Made by a program: the position numbers and the translations under genes | The notes under the pieces: generated by a model | What the model saw: the letters and a program-made list of their open reading frames with translations, nothing else | Databases searched by the model: none | What the model was told of the DNA's origin: nothing | Assembly (NCBI RefSeq): GCF_003668635.1 | Contig: NZ_RCWH01000012.1 | Span: 1 to 52,423, forward strand | Origin: Planomicrobium sp. Y74 | Lineage (GTDB): Bacteria; Bacillota; Bacilli; Bacillales_A; Planococcaceae | Direction of reading: 5' to 3' | DNA: 52,423 nucleotides | In this document: piece after piece, positions 16,950 to 25,047 of the stretch | Position numbering within the stretch: the first letter of the stretch is position 1 | How the letters are laid out: each line of letters begins with the position of its first letter

Positions 16950-17800
16950 TGTATAATAGCCTCCTTTTGTGAAACGCTTAAATTCATACTCATATCGAGA
17001 TTGCTGACGCTATGTGTCAATGCGCCGATGGATATGACATCAACACCAGTATTTCTGTATTCAGCAAGTTTCTCCAAATCGATTCCTCCTGATGCTTCGG
17101 TACGGATGGCAGGCGGCACTAGCTGCGTCCAACGCTTCATCGTATCAGGCGTTTGGTTATCGAACATGATGACATCAGGCGAAGCCGCAATCGCTTCCAT
17201 CAACTGTTCTTCTGTTTCCACTTCAACTTCGACCATCATCATATGACCGTGCGCCGAACGTACTTTTCTTACTGCCTCCGTAATGGAACCGGCTGCCGCG
17301 ATGTGATTGTCTTTCAGCATGACGGCGTCATATAAACCGTTGCGGTGGTTAAATCCGCCGCCTGCTCTTACAGCATATTTTTCGAACATGCGGAGGCCGG
17401 GTGTCGTTTTTCTCGTATCGACGATGCGGGTAGTGGATGCACCGAGCGCATCCACGCATTTTCTTGTCAAAGTTGCGATTGCGCTCATACGCTGCACAAG
17501 ATTAAGAAAAACACGTTCCCCCGACAGGATGGGTGCCACTTTACCTGTAATCCGGATAATCGCTTCACCAGCGATCACCCGGTCGCCGTCCTGTTTGAGC
17601 GGTTCAACCGTTATGGAAGTGTCCAGTAGATGGTAGCCCCATTTGAAAAGCTGCAACCCTGCAACAACACCTTCACTTTTTGCCCGGACGATTGCTTCGC
17701 CGCTGTCACTGTCATTAAAAATGACCGAAGAAGCATCCCGTTCCCCGATATCTTCGATTAAAAAGACTCTCAATGCTTTTTCTGCCACTAATCTGTTCAT
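16946..17800 (-). CDS. nadC: Nicotinate-nucleotide pyrophosphorylase (carboxylating)
   Basis: A 284-aa quinolinate phosphoribosyltransferase, which converts quinolinate and PRPP to nicotinate mononucleotide with CO2 release. Recognised by [69 protein letters not shown] and [11 protein letters not shown]. Full length. It overlaps nadB and nadA by 4 nt each, placing it firmly in the middle of the operon. Confidence 0.95.
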   Translation of the reverse strand: MNRLVAEKALRVFLIEDIGERDASSVIFNDSDSGEAIVRAKSEGVVAGLQLFKWGYHLLDTSITVEPLKQDGDRVIAGEAIIRITGKVAPILSGERVFLNLVQRMSAIATLTRKCVDALGASTTRIVDTRKTTPGLRMFEKYAVRAGGGFNHRNGLYDAVMLKDNHIAAAGSITEAVRKVRSAHGHMMMVEVEVETEEQLMEAIAASPDVIMFDNQTPDTMKRWTQLVPPAIRTEASGGIDLEKLAEYRNTGVDVISIGALTHSVSNLDMSMNLSVSQKEAIIQ

Positions 17801-19362
17801 TGTACAGTCTCCTTGCTGTAAATTTTTCTGTCGGTGATTGCTATTCCATCCAAAGAAATTTCAATCACTTTTCCTTGCCATTCTGCCGTGGGTTGCGGGG
17901 AATCCATCCTGAAATGGGCGCCGCGGCTTTCGTCCCGTAAAAAAGCGGCAGTCGCGATCAATAAACTGGCAGTCGTTCTATGGTAATCGCCGATATCGCT
18001 GTTGCTTAGCTCGAACAGATTGCCGACCGACAATATAGGAAAGTCGGCAATAAACTTTTTCAATTGCGCCTTGTCTCTTAATATGCCGACAGCTTGGCTC
18101 ATTTTCAGCCGCAGCAAGTCACTGTCGGGAATCCGAAAAGGTGCAGGCAGCGTTTCTGTTTCTAAGTGCCGGTCCTGATATTGGGATATGTCAGTGCCCA
18201 CATCGCTTTGTTCGACCAAAAAATAAGCCAGCCGTTTCGCAAAAACGATTGCTTCAAGCAGTGAATTGCTCGCAAGCCGGTTTGCACCGTGCACGCCGGT
18301 CGATGCGATTTCACCGATTGCATAAAGCTGGCCAACAGTGGTAGCCCCTTTATCATCCGTTTTAACACCGCCCATATGAAAATGAGCTCCCGGCCGAACT
18401 GGAATCAGGTCCATTGCAGGATCTATTCCATGAGCCAGGCAGTTTTTCAGGATTGCCGGAAATTTACGGCCGAAGCCATCGATATGGCGTGCCTCAAGGA
18501 AAACAGCTCCTTTTTCCTGCCAATGCCATTCGATGGTACGGGCGACAATGTCCCTTGGTGCAAGCTCTTTCAGCGGATGGATATTCTCCATGATGGAGGT
18601 TCCGTCTTTATCGACCAAAAGCGCGCCTTCGCCTCGGACAGCTTCGGAAATGAGACCTTTTGCTTTGCCATCGATGGTCAAAATAGTGGGATGGAATTGG
18701 ACAAATTCAAGATCTTCCAGTACGGCACCAGCCCGGTAGGCAAGCGAAAGCCCGTCACCTTCCGCAACGGGGGAATTTGATGTGTGGCTGTATAATGCGC
18801 CTATTCCGCCAGTTGCAAGAACAGTATGGCGGGCATATATCAGTTTTCGGCAGCCGCTTTCATCACAGACAACTACTCCGCGGCATCGCCCTTGGTCAAT
18901 AACAAGATCAAGCGCCTGGTGATGATGAAATAACCTTATTCTGCCCTCGGTTTTCTTCATTAAATAGACCATCAGCATTTTACCGGTCTGATCGCCGCCG
19001 GAGTGAAGTATTCTCCGGGTGCTGTGCGCTCCTTCGATTCCAAGTGCAGGTTGGCCGGTTTCGTCCTTGTCATAAGGGAGGCCTTCTTCCATCAGCTGAC
19101 GGAGAACGGACGCTCCTTCTGTGGTCAGGATATCGACCCGCTGTGGATTGGAATGTCCGGCTGTCGCCGTCAACGTATCTGAAGCATGTACTGCCGGTGA
19201 ATCAGAAGGATGGAGGCTCGCTGCAATTCCGCCTTGTGCAAGGCTGGAATTCGCGTTTTCCGGAGAAGCTTTTGTTAATACCGCAACTTTATAGGAGGAA
19301 GGCAGGGAGTGAGCGAGCATTAAACCCGCCGCTCCGCCGCCGATTATACATACATCAAACAA
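17797..19362 (-). CDS. nadB: L-aspartate oxidase
   Basis: A 521-aa FAD enzyme that oxidises L-aspartate to iminoaspartate, the first step of de novo NAD synthesis. The N-terminal FAD-binding motif is CIIGGGAAGLMLA. ANSSLAQGGIAASL, LATGGIGALYSHTSN, EFVQFHPTIL and the active-site HFHMGGVKTDDKGAT are all present. The start is TTG 19362 after GAAGGTG. First gene of nadBCA. The divergent promoter region with nifS carries a palindrome at 19383-19396, probably a NiaR operator. Confidence 0.95.
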   Translation of the reverse strand: MFDVCIIGGGAAGLMLAHSLPSSYKVAVLTKASPENANSSLAQGGIAASLHPSDSPAVHASDTLTATAGHSNPQRVDILTTEGASVLRQLMEEGLPYDKDETGQPALGIEGAHSTRRILHSGGDQTGKMLMVYLMKKTEGRIRLFHHHQALDLVIDQGRCRGVVVCDESGCRKLIYARHTVLATGGIGALYSHTSNSPVAEGDGLSLAYRAGAVLEDLEFVQFHPTILTIDGKAKGLISEAVRGEGALLVDKDGTSIMENIHPLKELAPRDIVARTIEWHWQEKGAVFLEARHIDGFGRKFPAILKNCLAHGIDPAMDLIPVRPGAHFHMGGVKTDDKGATTVGQLYAIGEIASTGVHGANRLASNSLLEAIVFAKRLAYFLVEQSDVGTDISQYQDRHLETETLPAPFRIPDSDLLRLKMSQAVGILRDKAQLKKFIADFPILSVGNLFELSNSDIGDYHRTTASLLIATAAFLRDESRGAHFRMDSPQPTAEWQGKVIEISLDGIAITDRKIYSKETVQ

Positions 19363-19382
19363 AACTTTACACCTTCTTTACA

Positions 19383-19396
19383 AGTGTCTTGACACT
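19383..19396. promoter_or_regulatory. Candidate NiaR (niacin-responsive repressor) operator
   Basis: AGTGTC-TT-GACACT is a perfect inverted repeat with a 2-bp centre in the intergenic region between nadB and the nifS-like gene. It resembles NiaR/YrxA sites known upstream of nad genes in Bacillales, which have TGTC/GACA arms. It could control both directions. The niaR gene itself is not in this window. Confidence 0.6.
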
Positions 19397-19462
19397 ATTA
19401 ATGACATAAAGATACAGTGATTACAAGGCTAAAATGATTTTCGAAGGGATTTTGATGATAAT

Positions 19463-20596
19463 ATGAAAAGTTATTTGGATGCGGCGGCAACGGTTCCAAT
19501 GAGAAAAGAAGCCCTTCAGGCATATATGGAAACAGCAGAACGCGCTTTCGGCAATACGCAAAGCCTCCATGATGCAGGGACGGAAGCAGCGGAATATGTA
19601 AATTCCTGCCGCCGGATCTGGGGTAAATTATTGGATGTACGGCCGGAAGGATTTTATTTTACCGGAAGTGCTTCTGAGGGAAATCAATTGGCAATCCGTT
19701 CCTTGTTAAAAGGGCGACCGGATCATTGCAAAAAAATCATCGCAACATCGCTGGAACATGCCTCTGTACTGGCTGTTCTGCATGAACTGCAAAGTGAAGG
19801 CTATCATGTCGAATTTCTTCCGGTGGACTATAATGGGATTCTGGACATGGAGGAATTTGAACTGGCGGTGAATGAAGAAACGGCACTTGTCATTATGCAG
19901 CTGGTCAATTCCGAGATGGGGGCCATCCAGGATGTTGCACATTGTGCAGCGTATGCCAAACGCTGGAATGTCCCAGTCCACTCGGATATGGTCCAGGGAC
20001 TCGGAAAAATCCCCATCAATTTAAGCGACAGCGGAGTTGCTTCTGCCGTTTTCTCTGCACATAAGATTGGAGGTCCAAAAAGCGTCGGCATAGTATACAT
20101 TGATCCGGGTATCCACTGGCATCCCGTTTATGAAGGAACCGTGCATCAGGGTGGATTCCGTGCCGGAACAATCGATGTCCCGGGAATCGTCTCTGCTACA
20201 ATCGCCGCTAAACTGGCGGTAGCCGAACAGCCGGAAAGTTACAGGAAGGCGCAAATGCTTCAATCTTTTTTGGCCGAACATCTGCCGGCAGACGTTTTAC
20301 TTGCCGGAAATATCGATAAAAAGTCGCCTTTCATACAGGGTTTGCTTTTGCCTCATGTAGAAGGGCAATGGATGATGCTCGAATGCAACCGGCATCAAAT
20401 AGGGATATCAACTGGTACTGCCTGCAAAATCGGTGCAGGTGAAGCAATGTCTGCGATGCTCGCAATGGGATTTGAAAGTGATGAGGCGCGGAAATTTATC
20501 CGGATTTCTTTCCACAATTCAGTAGAAGAAAAAGATTTGTTGAATTTTTTAGCAGTTGTGAAGAATTCGATGCACATTTCAGAAATGCACTTTTAA
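19463..20596 (+). CDS. nifS: NifS-like cysteine desulfurase of the NAD locus
   Basis: A 377-aa PLP enzyme of the NifS/IscS fold. SLEHASVL (the His near 93), SAHKIGGPKSVGIVYI with the PLP lysine (near 200), RAGTIDVPGIV and ISTGTACKIGAGEAM with the catalytic Cys (near 320) are all present. In Bacillus a nifS divergent from nadBCA supplies sulfur for the NadA cluster, and the layout here is the same. What follows differs: instead of the repressor gene yrxA/niaR, the next gene (52 nt on, no terminator between) is the OsmC-family gene with an in-frame TGA. NifS-type enzymes also act on selenocysteine, so selenium delivery is conceivable but unproven. Confidence 0.88.
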   Translation: MKSYLDAAATVPMRKEALQAYMETAERAFGNTQSLHDAGTEAAEYVNSCRRIWGKLLDVRPEGFYFTGSASEGNQLAIRSLLKGRPDHCKKIIATSLEHASVLAVLHELQSEGYHVEFLPVDYNGILDMEEFELAVNEETALVIMQLVNSEMGAIQDVAHCAAYAKRWNVPVHSDMVQGLGKIPINLSDSGVASAVFSAHKIGGPKSVGIVYIDPGIHWHPVYEGTVHQGGFRAGTIDVPGIVSATIAAKLAVAEQPESYRKAQMLQSFLAEHLPADVLLAGNIDKKSPFIQGLLLPHVEGQWMMLECNRHQIGISTGTACKIGAGEAMSAMLAMGFESDEARKFIRISFHNSVEEKDLLNFLAVVKNSMHISEMHF

Positions 20597-20648
20597 TTTG
20601 CGGAATAGTCCATTAATTGTTAATCTAAGAAAAAGGAAGGTGATAGAT

Positions 20649-21119
20649 GTGAGCGAAATTATTGAACTGACTAAAATAACGATAATCCAGAAAGATACGG
20701 CCAATAAAATCCGGGAAGCCTATATCGGCGATTTTAAAGAGCCTCTCATGTTCGGAGTGCATGGCGGAGTCCGCGAATTCTACGGAGTTGAAACAGATCC
20801 TGAATATCCTTCCACGTTGGACCATATTGTAGCGGCTGCCGGCGGCTGACTGGTCGGTACATTATCAGGCGCGCTGGAAGCGCGTCAAATACCGACTTCA
20901 CCAGACAAAGTCAAAGCAGACGTACAAGGTACCATCGAAGCACCTGAAGGTGTTTTGAAAATTACCAAAATCGATTGCCATTATCATGTGAAAGTACCCG
21001 CAGGCAAAGAAGAAGCTGCAGAACGGGCTTTAAAAGTTTTTGACAGAGGCTGCCCGGTTGCCCAAACTTTAAAAGGGGCAGTGGAAATTGAGCATTCGTG
21101 GGAAATCGAAAGTTATTGA
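20649..21119 (+). CDS. OsmC-family peroxiredoxin-like protein with in-frame TGA (probable selenocysteine at residue 67)
   Basis: From GTG 20649 (AAGGAAGG 8 nt upstream) one frame reads 157 codons to TGA 21117-21119, broken only by TGA at 20847-20849. The flanks are HIVAAAGG before it and LVGTLSGALEAR after it; in OsmC/Ohr proteins this is the helix carrying the first redox Cys. The second family Cys is intact (Cys135 in RGCPVAQTLKGAVEI), as is the C-terminal strand. Downstream of the TGA, 20868-20886 folds into a 7-bp stem (GGCGCGC/GCGCGUC) capped by UGGAA, with a G in loop position 2 and the loop 25 nt from the TGA. An outer CGGTA/TACCG helix (20855-20894) extends it. This fits the bacterial SECIS model. 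OsmC proteins reduce organic or hydrogen peroxides. Without Sec decoding the product would be a useless 66-aa fragment; a nonsense mutation of a Cys codon is the main alternative. Confidence 0.75.
20855..20894 (+). promoter_or_regulatory. Candidate bacterial SECIS hairpin in the OsmC-family gene
   Basis: The outer helix CGGTA (20855-20859) pairs with TACCG (20890-20894). The inner helix GGCGCGC (20868-20874) pairs with GCGCGTC (20880-20886), including one G-U pair. The apical loop is UGGAA. Loop size, the G at loop position 2 and the 25-nt distance from the TGA agree with the bSECIS consensus recognised by SelB. The stem is encoded by codons for GALEAR, so part of it could be coincidental. 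Confidence 0.65.
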
Positions 21120-21141
21120 TGTAGTGAAAAAAGATTTTGGG

Positions 21142-21178
21142 AAGGCTTGTCTTAACATAAGGCAAGTCTTCTCTTTTA
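21142..21178 (+). terminator. Terminator after the nifS-osmC transcript
   Basis: GGCTTGTCTTA and TAAGGCAAGTC form a stem of about ten pairs around ACA. CTTCTCTTTTATT follows. Confidence 0.6.
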
Positions 21179-21214
21179 TTGTTATATCCGCTTATTGCAG
21201 GCAGGAGGCCAATG

Positions 21215-22372
21215 ATGAAAATACTTATTTCGCCTGATTCTTTCAAAGGTTCAATGACCAGTATGCAGGCATCGTCAGCCATAAATCGGGCAGTACATGA
21301 AATCATTCCCGAAGCCGAAACAGCACTTTATCCCATGGCGGATGGCGGGGAAGGGACGGTGGAGGCGGTTTTACGGGGAAGAGATGGAGAAAGAATCAGC
21401 TGCCGTGTCCAGGATCCTCTTGGACGGGACATCGATGCTGTCTACGGATGGATCGAGAAGGAAAAAACCGCAATCATCGAGACAGCGGCCGCTTCCGGGT
21501 TGCCCCTGCTGAAACCGGAAGAGCTGGATCCGGAAACAGCTTCGAGTTATGGCACTGGCCAGCTGATAAAAGACGCAACCAGCCGGGGGGCAAAAACGAT
21601 TTTGCTCGGTCTTGGCGGAAGCGCGACTATTGATGCGGGCACCGGTTTATTCCAGGCACTTGGGTTAAAATTCTTTGATCACGATAAAAAAGAAATTGCA
21701 CATATCGGTGGACGGCTGGACCTTATTTCATCCATTGACACCTCAGGACTAATCCCCGCCTTATCGTCCATAAAGTTTATCGTTGCCAGTGATGTCACGA
21801 ACCCGCTTCTAGGAAAAGAGGGGGCCATTGCTGTCTTCGGTCCGCAAAAAGGGGTGAAAAAACATCAGATGGAAAGTTTTGAAGAAGGGATGCGGCAGTT
21901 TTCTGTAATAGCTGCACAGACTGCAGGCAGTGATATGAGCGCAGAAGCAGGCAGCGGTGCTGCTGGTGGGATCGGATTTTTGCTGAAGACATTTCTGGAG
22001 GTTGAATTTCGCAATGGACTGGATTTGATTGTGGAAATGATTCAGCTGGAAAAGCAGCTGGCAGGGACAGATCTCATATTAACCGGTGAAGGGCGGATTG
22101 ACGGCCAATCCTTATTCGGCAAAGTACCTGTAGGAATAGGACGCCTTGCGGGGAAAAGAGGAATACCTGTGATTGCATTTGCCGGTTCCATCGGTCCCGG
22201 TGTGGAAACTCTTGGGCAGGAAGGCATACAAGCTGTCGTGCCCATAGTAGATGGGCCCATGTCACTCGAGGAAGCGCTGCATAACGGAGAAGCTCTTCTC
22301 TATGAGTCAGCGAAACGGCTGATGAGAATCCTTTTGATAGCTAATACAGTAGAAGCAGGAGACAAAGGCTGA
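21215..22372 (+). CDS. glxK: Glycerate kinase
   Basis: A 386-aa class I glycerate kinase (GlxK/GarK family), which phosphorylates D-glycerate and feeds it into lower glycolysis. Diagnostic are MKILISPDSFKGSMTSMQA at the N-terminus, LYPMADGGEGTVEAVL (about 35-50), ILLGLGGSATIDAGTG (about 128-143), GAAGGIGF (about 248) and DLILTGEGRIDGQSL (about 286-300). ATG 21215 is 6 nt after AGGAGG; ATG 21212 is too close. It stands alone, with no glycerate transporter or glyoxylate genes nearby. Confidence 0.92.
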   Translation: MKILISPDSFKGSMTSMQASSAINRAVHEIIPEAETALYPMADGGEGTVEAVLRGRDGERISCRVQDPLGRDIDAVYGWIEKEKTAIIETAAASGLPLLKPEELDPETASSYGTGQLIKDATSRGAKTILLGLGGSATIDAGTGLFQALGLKFFDHDKKEIAHIGGRLDLISSIDTSGLIPALSSIKFIVASDVTNPLLGKEGAIAVFGPQKGVKKHQMESFEEGMRQFSVIAAQTAGSDMSAEAGSGAAGGIGFLLKTFLEVEFRNGLDLIVEMIQLEKQLAGTDLILTGEGRIDGQSLFGKVPVGIGRLAGKRGIPVIAFAGSIGPGVETLGQEGIQAVVPIVDGPMSLEEALHNGEALLYESAKRLMRILLIANTVEAGDKG

Positions 22373-22423
22373 TGGAACCTGCTTACAGCATGAATTTCTC
22401 CCTTATCCTATAGATATATTTAT

Positions 22424-22449
22424 CCCGCTCACCACAGAGTGGGTTTTTC
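22424..22449 (+). terminator. Terminator after glycerate kinase
   Basis: CCCGCTC pairs with GAGTGGG (one G-U) and is followed by TTTTT. Confidence 0.8.
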
Positions 22450-22506
22450 TATGAAAATTAATAATATCTTAATAAATATTCTGATTCTTTTTTAAGCAAT
22501 CAGGGC

Positions 22507-22726
22507 TATAATAGGGAGAGATTCTAACAGAAAATTACATATAAGTATGAAACCTTACATGGTTTCAATCGTTTAATAGTTAAAGAGAAGTAAGTCCCGA
22601 TAGATTCTAAGCCTATGGTCGCATTTGGATGCGGCCTGGCGCCTGATGTGGTTTAACAGAGACAAAGATAAACTGAGGTTATGGAATCATTGTATAAAAC
22701 GGACTGTATGCAAGGGGGATGAAAAG
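22507..22726 (+). other. Promoter and long, possibly structured leader of the NlpC/UgtP/DedA operon
   Basis: A perfect -10 TATAAT at 22507-22512 (weak -35) would start a leader of about 205 nt before ATG 22727. It contains a hairpin GAAACC/GGTTTC (22549-22566) and an 8-bp stem GGTCGCAT/ATGCGGCC with loop TTGG (22617-22636). I do not recognise a riboswitch class. No T-box or terminator/antiterminator pair is evident, though AAACTGAGG and a short frame occur near its end. Confidence 0.4.
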
Positions 22727-23296
22727 ATGGAAATATATATTGTGTTCACTGATACCAAAACCAATTTGGCTAAGATGATCAAAAACTGCACCCGATATCC
22801 ATTCAGCCATGTGTCGCTGTCATTTACAAAGGACTTGAGCCAGATGTACAGTTTTGGCCGAAAAGACACGGACAACGCATTTATTGCCGGGTTTGTGAAG
22901 GAAGATGTGCGGGACCACCTTTTTCAGCGGGCGGACTGTGCTGTCTGCAAACTGGATATGACGCAGCAGGAATATGAAAGAATATGGGCCTATGTCCAAA
23001 AAATGGAGCGGGAGAAGGACTCTTTCAAATATAATTTCACTGGTCTGTTCGCTGTAGCCTTAAACTATAATTTCAACCGTAAAAACGCTTATTTCTGTTC
23101 GCAATTCGTTACTGAAGCGTTGGCTGCGGGAGATATCTGGCTGGCCGAAAAACCGCCTGCCCTCATGACGCCACGGGATATCTTCTCCTCGGACAGTATG
23201 GAAATGATTTATCGCGGTGATATGAGAAACTATCCGCATCTTGAACCCATTACAGATTATGTCCTCACGCCCCGTCTACTGGAGGCAGTCCAATGA
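22727..23296 (+). CDS. NlpC/P60-like (YiiX-type, permuted) cysteine hydrolase
   Basis: A 189-aa cytosolic protein. The His comes first in YPFSHVSLSF (about residue 27) and the Cys later in AYFCSQFVTEAL (about 123-134). This order is that of the circularly permuted NlpC/P60 (YiiX/YaeF) thiol hydrolases, which may cleave peptides or lipids. There is no signal peptide. ATG 22727 is 8 nt after AGGGGG. The stop overlaps the start of the UgtP-like gene, so the two are translationally coupled. A lipid- or envelope-related role is inferred from neighbours. Confidence 0.7.
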   Translation: MEIYIVFTDTKTNLAKMIKNCTRYPFSHVSLSFTKDLSQMYSFGRKDTDNAFIAGFVKEDVRDHLFQRADCAVCKLDMTQQEYERIWAYVQKMEREKDSFKYNFTGLFAVALNYNFNRKNAYFCSQFVTEALAAGDIWLAEKPPALMTPRDIFSSDSMEMIYRGDMRNYPHLEPITDYVLTPRLLEAVQ

Positions 23297-24414
23297 AGAA
23301 GGTCCTGCTTCTCCCTTTGCTGAACAGCATGCCATCCGGCCATCATCAGGTAGCCGATGCTATCTGTGAGAGCATCCAAGCAAACACTGAAGAGATTGAA
23401 TGCAAAAAATTGGATATTCTCAGTGAATGGAACAATCGGGTTGAACATGAAATTGTTAAAGGCTATCTTGGATGGATTCGCCGCTTCCCAGAGTCCTATG
23501 CCTGGATTTACCGGCAATTTGCTTATCGCAGCAAAAGCGAGCGCCCCCACAGAGTCTACGAAATCCTATTCATGAAAAAGGTCAAAGATATCCTGCAAAG
23601 GGAACAGCCCGACCTGATCATCTGCACACACGGTTTCTCGTCTCTTTTTATCAATCGCCTGAAAGAGTCGGGGGAATGCACTGTTCCCGTGGTTAACATC
23701 TATACTGATTTTTTTATAAACGACGTATGGGGCCGCAGTCATATCGATTATCATTTTGTACCCAGCATTAAGATTAAAAGTGAGCTTTCTTCAAAATACA
23801 ATATAGGCAGCAGCCGGGTTTTCGTGACCGGTATACCCATCAGTGGAAAATTCCTGGAAAGGGAAGAAAGGAAAGAGGCAGAGACTGCTGAATCATTTCA
23901 TATTCTGGTATCCGGTGGCAGTGTCGGTCTCGGAAATCTTGCCGAAATGCTGAAAAGAAGCGCCAAGGATTTGGATTGCCGCGTGAAGGTATTATGCGGA
24001 GCAAATAAAAAATTATACGAAGAAATTAAACGGATTCCAGGTGATTTTGCTGAAGCCTACCCTTATATTGCTTCCAAAGAAGAAATGAACACGATTTATG
24101 AAAATTCGGATGCCATTATCAGCAAGCCTGGTGGAGTGACGGTTTCTGAAGCGATCCGAAAAGATCTCCCTATATTCATTTCTTCCGCTTTGCCGGGACA
24201 GGAGCAGATAAATCTTCAGCTTTTAAATGAAATGGGTCTGGTATTCATCATTCCTGACGGAGAAGATGCACTGGATTTTGCCTGCCGGCAACTAAAGGAC
24301 AGAGATAAAATGCGTAACTTTAGAGAAGCGGCTGCCCGGTACAGAAGTTCTTTTGAATTGGCAGATTCACGCAGCATGTTCAAAGTGATAGAACATATGC
24401 TGGAGCGGAGCTGA
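23293..24414 (+). CDS. UgtP/MGDG-synthase-like diacylglycerol glycosyltransferase
   Basis: A 373-aa GT28-type glycosyltransferase. The N-terminal MGDG-synthase domain starts LLPLLNSMPSGHHQVADAI and contains LIICTHGFSS and FINDVWGRSHIDYHFVPS. The C-terminal UDP-sugar binding half has ILVSGGSVGLGNLAEML and ISKPGGVTVSEAIRKDLP (about 275-292). These enzymes transfer glucose or galactose to diacylglycerol for membrane glycolipids and lipoteichoic-acid anchors. It is peripheral to the inner face of the membrane. It overlaps the upstream gene by 4 nt and is followed 5 nt later by a DedA gene. Confidence 0.85.
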   Translation: MKKVLLLPLLNSMPSGHHQVADAICESIQANTEEIECKKLDILSEWNNRVEHEIVKGYLGWIRRFPESYAWIYRQFAYRSKSERPHRVYEILFMKKVKDILQREQPDLIICTHGFSSLFINRLKESGECTVPVVNIYTDFFINDVWGRSHIDYHFVPSIKIKSELSSKYNIGSSRVFVTGIPISGKFLEREERKEAETAESFHILVSGGSVGLGNLAEMLKRSAKDLDCRVKVLCGANKKLYEEIKRIPGDFAEAYPYIASKEEMNTIYENSDAIISKPGGVTVSEAIRKDLPIFISSALPGQEQINLQLLNEMGLVFIIPDGEDALDFACRQLKDRDKMRNFREAAARYRSSFELADSRSMFKVIEHMLERS

Positions 24415-24419
24415 GCGCA

Positions 24420-25016
24420 GTGGATATTCAGTCTATCGTCGATCAGATATTGATGTTTTTAAAAGATCTGGGTCTGATCGGTTTGTTTGTTTCAATATTT
24501 TTAGAAGGGGCTTCTGTTCCTTTCCCTGGCATTATCGCCGTTTTGGCATATGGCGGCCTGCTCGATCTTTCAGTGCAAAAGATGGCCGGAACCGCCGCTG
24601 CGATGGCTGTCGTTTACAGCCTGGCCAGTCTGATCCCGTATTTTATAGGCAATAAATTGGAGCATCGTCTGTGGAATAAAATCCGTAATGGGCTCAGCAA
24701 GGCAAGCCGCTTTTTCAATCGATACGGCATCTGGAGCATCGCCTTATCACGGCCATTCGGAGTAGGGAACTACATTTCCTACCTGGCAGGCATAAGCAAT
24801 GTCGGCTTGGTAAAATATCTGCTGCTCACGTTTACCGGAATTTTTCCCTGGTGCTTTATCATTCTATACCTGGGTGACTACCTGAACGGCAATTACGATC
24901 GTTTCTCGGTCCTGTTCAATGAATATAAATTTGAGTTCTATGGAATCGGTCTATTGCTTGCTATTCTCTTCACAGCCTATTCTATCTGGAAGCGCAGAAA
25001 AAAAGAAAGTATATGA
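24420..25016 (+). CDS. DedA-family membrane protein
   Basis: A 198-aa protein with the DedA/SNARE-associated fold: FLEGASVPFPGIIAVLAYGG (about 26-45) and SRPFGVGNYISYLAGISNV (about 116-134) are the two re-entrant family motifs, between long helices. DedA proteins of this superfamily flip phospholipids or undecaprenyl-phosphate. It starts with GTG 24420 without a strong ribosome site, probably relying on coupling to the preceding glycosyltransferase gene. It ends at the first copy of the duplicated terminator hairpin. Confidence 0.87.
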   Translation: MDIQSIVDQILMFLKDLGLIGLFVSIFLEGASVPFPGIIAVLAYGGLLDLSVQKMAGTAAAMAVVYSLASLIPYFIGNKLEHRLWNKIRNGLSKASRFFNRYGIWSIALSRPFGVGNYISYLAGISNVGLVKYLLLTFTGIFPWCFIILYLGDYLNGNYDRFSVLFNEYKFEFYGIGLLLAILFTAYSIWKRRKKESI

Positions 25017-25047
25017 AAAGCCTCTTCAAATGCGAAGAGGCTTTTCT
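25016..25047 (+). terminator. Terminator hairpin, copy 1 of an exact 32-bp direct repeat
   Basis: AAAAGCCTCTTC pairs with GAAGAGGCTTTT around AAATGC. It overlaps the last base of the dedA stop. An exact 32-bp copy lies at 25497-25528. Confidence 0.88.

Noticed and set aside
20598..20849. A stand-alone 83-aa protein beginning at TTG 20598 and ending at the TGA
   Set aside because: The start lacks a ribosome site and the protein stops in the middle of the OsmC fold. GTG 20649 with read-through of TGA gives a complete family member.
22507..22726. Known riboswitch or T-box in the leader
   Set aside because: None of the conserved core sequences I know is present, and no terminator/antiterminator pair can be drawn.
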